Source: Diadema setosum (Eukaryota > Echinodermata > Echinoidea > Diadematoida > Diadematidae). Taken from it: a DNA stretch of 64,000 bases. This document shows positions 55,601 through 63,300 of the stretch, in pieces; within the stretch, counting starts at the first letter, position 1; each line of letters starts with the position of its first letter. Made by a program: the position numbers and the translations under genes. Under the pieces are notes generated by a model, which ran no database searches, was not told the DNA's origin, and saw only the letters and a list, made by a program, of their open reading frames with translations. The DNA lies in contig NC_092695.1 in assembly GCF_964275005.1 (NCBI RefSeq), positions 11,051,697-11,115,696 of the forward strand, written 5' to 3'.

Positions 55601-58600
55601 TAGGGTTAATACCTATTGTGTCACCATGGGCTTCCTGTTGGACTGGAACACATTGCTACACTTGAGTGGGCTTGTTAATACTTACAGCTACGTCATGTTT
55701 AAACGGATTATAGAATGCTGATGAAAAAAAATGACAACAGGGTTCAGAATTCCCCAGAATCCCAGCGCCAAGATCAGCCGAAGCACAACCTACCTTTGTT
55801 TGGTTTCCGCTTCTTTTCATCATCCTCTCCTTTCGCTCCCTTCTTGCCTTTCTTTTTCTTCTTTCCGGTCTCTTCCTCAGCTTCCCCTTCCTCACCTGCT
55901 CCACCTTCTCCTGGAAGAGAGTAGAATGTGTAACCATGGTAACAACTAAAACAACTGATTTTGTCATGTGCATACATTTTAGAATGCATTTTAATCACCT
56001 TTGTCAGAGCATTATGCAAAAATGCCAGCATGAACAACAGTTGATTATGGACTGTTACAATTTAATACCAAGCAGACATTTGTGACAACTGTCACATTCT
56101 ACAGGGGAAAAAGGGGGTAGGAAATTATTTCTTCTCCACTGACAAGTCTGGAAATCGAACAGTTTTCCTTGTTTTTCAATCTTTATTGCAATTGAATAAT
56201 AGCATATCTCAAAACAGACTTCAAAATGCTCTTGGAGAAATTTAAGAAAGCCACTACTCAAACGAACACTATGTTGAAAAAAAAATAAAGGCCTTGAAAT
56301 TTAGATGCAGTCGCACATGCAGGAATTAGTTATACCAAAGCAACTGACCAATTCAAACATCCGAGTACCATGCATAACGAGAAACAAAAGAACTGTTGAA
56401 TTTCAAGACATTCACTGACTTAAATTCAAGACAGGAGGTAGTTCAGATATGATGACATCTAACATCGTTTTTGTGTTTGTTTTTTTAGCTGCTTTCAAAT
56501 TTCTTGCTAGCCCCATCATCTCATCTTTCTCTTTTCTTGACATTATCAATGGGGTAATGCCCTGTTGGGTAACAATCAAATCTCCCACCTCATTTCCTTG
56601 TGTTTATGGCACACTCTTTTTCTTTTTACTCAAGTGACAAAATGTGAAATTTTGGGGATGCATTCCACACACTAAGACAAGAAGATGTAAGTATTGAGCC
56701 ATGGTAGATTAAAATGGCAGCGTGGCTCAATGGTGACATGACATTTGCTCCTGTGACAACCAGAGTCTTTTCTCCATGGACTTAGGGTTAGGTTTAGGGT
56801 AATGTTAGGGTTTTACGTTTAGTTTAATGTGAGGATTAGGATTAGGGTTAGGATTATGTTTGTGGGTAGAATTAATGGTTTGGCTTAGCATGCAGATATT
56901 TCCTAGGAGCAATTGTCGCAGGTGAGAAAATGTCACGGAACTGGCTCAGCAGCTACCACTGGTAGCGCCCACCAAAATCATCATTTCGTTTGAGCATACC
57001 TGGTTTTGCAGCCTCCGTTACTTCCTCCTTCGTACTCTCCGTCTTCTCTTCTTTCTCCTTCTCCTGCTGGTCCTTTCCCCCGCTGTCAGTAGACTTTGCC
57101 TGCTCCTTCTGTTTCTTCCTCCTCGCCTCCTCCCGCTGGGCTTCTTTCTTCTTCCGCTCTCGCTCCTTCTTCTCAGCCTTCTTCTGCGCCGCCGTCTTCA
57201 TCGTCGGCCCAGCGTCCTCCGCCTCCCCCTCATCTACTGCGTCCTGCAATTCCAAAAAGGGAGACAGTTGTTCCACAATACAGCAAACAGGAGAAAATAA
57301 TGAAAAATTTTAGCCATCCTCTCTCCCCCCTTGTTTCATTCAAAAATCACATATCTGGTACCCACAGAAATGGCAAAGGAAATATGATGATGCAAAACAA
57401 TATCATCCTCGTCCTGAATTTGTTTTGAAGTTTACTTTTACCATGGAACTATTCATGATTTTAGCAAGAAGTGTACAGAAGTACAGCATTTACAAGGAAC
57501 AACACATAGTCTCCCCAGTTTTGCTCCTTAATCCTTATGTACAAGCATTTTGAAGGGAAAAAAAATAATTGAGCCATTTAACAGTTTGAATGAACGGGGT
57601 AGTCGTACACTCCTGTGAATACTTCTTCTTCTATTCTAAATCAAACTATTGCATACAAATGCTGTATTTCTGCATGCTTGTCAACACTAAACCTTCAAAA
57701 GCCAATCTTCTCAAAATTGTGTTGGTCTATCGACTCTTATCTTACTGGGTCTGCAGTGGGACTTCAACAATTAGGTGTTGTTGGGTTTTTTTTTCATAGA
57801 AAGCATGTAAATTCATGTATACTGTATACGCCAAATATTTTGCAATGTTTGTATTTTCGCAAATTTTGCAAGTCAGGTGTTATTCACAAAATTAAAGACA
57901 TGAAAATATTGATTCTGATCCAGTATGAATGTGATGTACACGTATACATTTCTCCCTTCACTTCTGTACTCCACAATCGCAAATTCAACCACGAGCAAAA
58001 TTGTCGGGAAGTCCCGATTCGTGAAAATTTAAACTCGCTAAATATATGGCGTATAAAGTATTATAGTGAGCATCTGCAGAAATGGGAAATCACCGCCAGC
58101 AGTGCATCAATAATAGGCAACTCTATCAGGCTTTTTGTGGTAAAAGGTCATACATGTATCCCACCTTCTTGCTCTTATCACTCTGGGCAGTTTGGTCCTG
58201 CTTTGGCTCTGGATCGGCCTTGGGCGTCTCCTTGGCAGAAGGGGGTTCCGCTGGGGCTGCCTCTTTGTCGCCCTCCTCGCTGCTCTTCTCCTTCTTCTTG
58301 CCCTTGCTCCCGCCCGCGTCTTTCCCAGCGGCCTCGATGGCAGCCACCTCGGCCAGGAGTTCATCTTCGTCACTGCAGAGACAAGGTGGAACGTTACAAA
58401 TTGAGCAAGAGGAATGGCTCGTCACTTTGTTCTGTTGGTCACACATTAATAAAAATTATGATTATACTACTACAACTACTCTCGTTTCACCTATTAATGC
58501 TGCTACTACTTCTTTTACTGCTACTTCTACTATCTATGACATTAATAGTAATCATAACAATGATGATGATGATACTAATACTTATACTCCCATAATAATT

Positions 58601-60257
58601 ATAAGATACACAACAGTATATATATTATAACACTAAGAATCATAGTTCTCTATCAACTGAACATACACGTAATACCATGATTCTGCTCATTGGAGTTAAC
58701 CCTGTACCAATGGCATAATCACCCCATTCCCTATCCAGCATCCAAGTTAGACAGCGAAATCCTGTTTAAAACATGCTACTCATTTATACAAATTCCTGCC
58801 TAGAGAGATGCATTGTTGATATGGCATCTCATTCAACAACATAAGTACAAATGCACATCAGCAGAGTTCGAACCATGAATTACTACATATAGGGTACATA
58901 TTTTAAAAGTTAATTGCATCTTCATGGCACTACATGTCATTGCAGGAGGCTGTTGTTGTAGATTTAGCTCATACATGAAATGTGGTATTGTATAAATGAA
59001 AACACCCTATTCACACAGTATGCTAAGATAGGCTAACAGAGGGAGGTGCCTTTTATGCATTACAAAAACTTGAGTGAACTTTGAATAAAAGCACTTTCAA
59101 TATTGAGTTTTGAAGGATGGCTGGTGATATTAGTTCCCTTTATTTATATGCACATTCTGTGAAGAAGACAGCATCAACATTAATCACTGTGGTAAACAAA
59201 TGGCAGAACTGCTTCATATTACCCTGTTGGCAGACCCATCATTTTGGCAGTACAAAAAGGTAATTAATGATGTACTGTAAGCATGCCACATATAAATGTT
59301 CATTTTCAACATGAGCGTAGATGAAAGTCAAACATCCCAATAGGAGGGTCAAATCTGACATGCATGATTGATCACATTCTTTGCAAAAACTCCTTTAATT
59401 TGCCTGGGCCTCAGCATCAAACTTATCACTAGTTTAGGTACAAATCATCTTCTTTAACATCAGAAAGCTGCTTTACTTACTAGTCTTTTTTTCCTTTCTT
59501 GCCACCTTTCTGCAAATACAAGCAACAAGAAGGAAGGAAAAAGAGGAGATACAGGGAAACAGAAGGGGGCATAAAGGATTGGAAAGAGGCGAGGGAAAGA
59601 AAATCATAAATGAGGTAACAATAACCATATCACAGATTTTTGGCATACAGGAAGTTTTACATGGTCACTTTCATATATGCATAAGGCCAAGTAAAAAAAG
59701 AAAGAAAGAAAGAAATAGGTAGTTTCAACAGAAAGCAGTAAACAACAAAACAATCCCCCATTATCCTACTCCTGACCCATACAAGACGTCACGTACCTTC
59801 ACATACTCTTAGACATACAGACATAATTATTTTATGTCGATGTGACGCTCAAAAAAATCCTACAAGTTAGTCCTTTTGTGTTCCAAGTAGAATCAATTCA
59901 AAGAGCTCAGCAAGAAGCACTGAATATGACATGCTTTTTTGCATAGAACACTCTGCTAGATGATACTCTAAAATTCAGTCATACCTTATTCATTTGTCTG
60001 CCTTGTTGCAGACCTTTCCCAAATCATATAAATCTTGCTCTTCACTATGGCTCTCACTCAAATGAATTTCCTTTTTTTTTGCATTAATTCTTTGCAAGGT
60101 GATATGAGACTATGCTTGAAATTTTCTGAAGCAACTTCAAATAGAGCAGATATACTGAAGATAGAGGTTTTCAATGACCAAAAATAAATAGATAAATAGA
60201 TTAATTAATTAAATAATAATAATAATAATGATAATAATAATAATGATAATAATGATA

Positions 60258-60306
<49 letters not shown>

Positions 60307-63300
60307 TGATAATAATAATAATAATAACAAATAAAACAGTTCAGGTCTCTATCTTGGCAAGGATTCTACCACCTTCTTCTTGCCGGCAGGCTGCTGAGCA
60401 GGTTCTGCACTTGGGGCAGGAGGTTCCTGGGCAGTCTGCCCTCCAGCAGACTCCAGCTCAAGGGCAGCAATATCCTCTAGCAGATCATCCTCATTCCTGG
60501 GAAAGAAAATTGTAAAATGTCAGAAAAGGGGCTAATGATTTTTAACCACAAAACAAACAAACAAACAAACAAACAAAACAAAACAGATGTGAGCACAAAC
60601 TGCTTGAGATATGCTAGAATGAATGCAGGCATAAAAATATGGATGAGGATGGAATACACGCAACACTTGGATACAATTTGTACATGGGCTTATTAAAGGG
60701 ATGGTACAGTATTAGTGGAGATGAAAATTGGGCTTTTAAATTTTGCGAGATACCAAGAAAACACTTATGATATAGTACAAAGCATACCATTTTAAGAGGA
60801 ATTCAAAGTTTATTTGATGAAAATCGGGTTTGGAATGACCGAAACATCCAAAAACAAAAGTAAAATAAAGCGATCGTAATAAAATGTGGGTCCCACACTT
60901 TATTAGAATTGCTCTTTTTTGGATATGTCAGCCATTTCAAAACCAATCTTCATCAAATAAACGTTGAATTCCTCATAGAATTACATGCTCTTTCATATTT
61001 CAAAAGAGGTTTCTCATTATCTCACCAAAAAAATGTTAGAAACCTGAAATTAGGTCTCAACCAAAACTATACAATCCCTTTAAGCGAATGTATGAAGCGA
61101 TACATGGATATCTCTGGCACATACTGTAGACATGTTAGCAAAAGGAGAAGGGGGCTACGTGAAAACAACACAGCTTCAACAATCATTTATCTGTTCTTAT
61201 TCTGTTAACGTTCAAATTTATTTTTCTTGTGTGAAACAAATAGTCAATCACTAACACTAAATGTCTTTGAAATGCCAAAATGCACACTCAATAACAGCTC
61301 AAGTTGTAAACTTTTGTCTTTGAACAGACAACTAAATTATCACCATGAAAATAACTGCTGACAGCTTACAACACAAACATTAATGCAGTTTTGTTTCTTT
61401 CTGCTAGTTCAGCAAGTACTGTGAATGCACACTTGCATACAGTTAAATTCTGCACAAAAGTGCTCAATTACTCATAATTATTTCACTTGCAGTTTTCTTC
61501 AGGCACTGGTGTCAGTTCACTGTTTTCATCCAAAACTACTTCCTCATCAGAGCAAACTATTCTGCAAGAGATCATTGCAACACTGCAGCTGCACTTCATG
61601 TAATACATGTAACCTAATGCAATTTTAGGAATCATGAAATATTTACTTACAGCTTGTTTTTCCTGCCCTTGCCCTTTTCTTTGCCCTAGATAAGGCAAAA
61701 CAAACAACAAAAGAGTATGATTCAGTAACATTCCTTACAGTACACAGAATTTTAGATGTCATATACTAAATGCAGGCAAAATTCACTGGGTGTGACTTTG
61801 CAGCCACAAGCTCACTGATGACTAAGAATCAATCACATGTTACAGGAGCAATGGATTCGATCACTGCCCTGGACAGGAGGGGATGCCCCATTTGCTGAAG
61901 AGCAGTTTTATTTATAAATGTTCATCTTGACACAAAAAGTGAAGTATCCATGATAGAGAACACATTCATATGGCTCACTTACATTACAAATGTAAAACAG
62001 AGCAATGATTCACAAAGCATCAGCCTTTATATTTACATTGAATTTTATTTTTACTCATCATTTGGATTTTTTTTTTCCCCACACAGGAATTTTTCTGGTC
62101 TTTCATTACACAACTTACACATAGCTTATCAACTGCCTGCAACACAAATCTCATCTGAAGATCATCTGTTTATAATAAAATTTGGAGGAATAAATGGTAC
62201 CCAGGTAACATCTACATCAAATAATTGGTAGTTACATTGTACATGGTCAATAGCACAATATACATCATAAGAGTTTTCAAATCAGATTGTTATTACACTT
62301 CTACTGTGTACTACATGTACTCTTTGAGACTACTAGTATTCTATTCAAAGAAGTCAAGTGAACAAGCACCAAGTAGTGGTGTTCTCTATTAAGCTACTAG
62401 TACATGGCGTAGATCATACCTTCTTTGGCCCTGAGATCTCAGCACCTGGCTCCTCGGCCATCTCTTCCAATGCACCATTCTCTTCATTTCTACACAAAAT
62501 GGAATTGTTCATAAAAAGAGGGGGGGGGGGGATGTGTCACTGTGCAAGGTCTAAACAAACCTTCATTCTTCTCGATAAATACCAAAATGGGAAATTCAAT
62601 CATACTTGTACCTCCCAGATGCCCAATATTGCCCCACTAAATATTGGGTATTCTTTTATTTTTCAAAAAAGATTGAATTTACCATCTTCTTGTTACAGAA
62701 GAAAACTGTTGAAATACCACACCTGTGAAGTTATGCAATAAAACAAATGGTGAAAATCATTGTCATCAATATGTTTATTACAGATGTAACTGACAGATCT
62801 AAAGAATAATCATAAAATTATTCAATGAGAATAGAATAGAAAATATAGACAACTCTAAATGGATGTGATGTAGTAAAGTAGTAGAGTCTACTGTCACTTT
62901 TGTTTTCAAATGATTCGTCGAACAAAGACAGTTGTCTGTGATCGACCATACATTATATGTTTCCATAGGCCCCTACTCATCCGATGAGTATGGATACACT
63001 CTCATTATGGTTCTTACAAAATATCTTAAAACATTGACAAAAAAAAAAAATAGATTCTCATGGCCAGAGCAGCTCTCACACGAGTCAAAGTCATTCTCAA
63101 CTCTAGGCTCCTGCCTCTTCACTCTGTGGGTGAGAGGTGTGGTGCACCTGTTCAATCAGTTTGAACGATACCACGTAGTACTCGCCACTCGGCACTGCAC
63201 TGAACTCAGATATTTTACGTAGACTCTAGTTCTACTTTTACAACATTTAACCAATAGACGTCTACTTCGCCAAAATTTGACACGATGACAGTGTCGACTT

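Noticed and set aside
56782..56868. Interstitial telomere
   Set aside because: TTAGGG units are too few and too interrupted to argue for a telomeric fusion.
57615..58595. 326-residue open frame on the plus strand
   Set aside because: It runs through a MITE, the antisense of EIF5B exon 7 and a low-complexity TTA/ATG tract. It has no conserved domain and no splice support.
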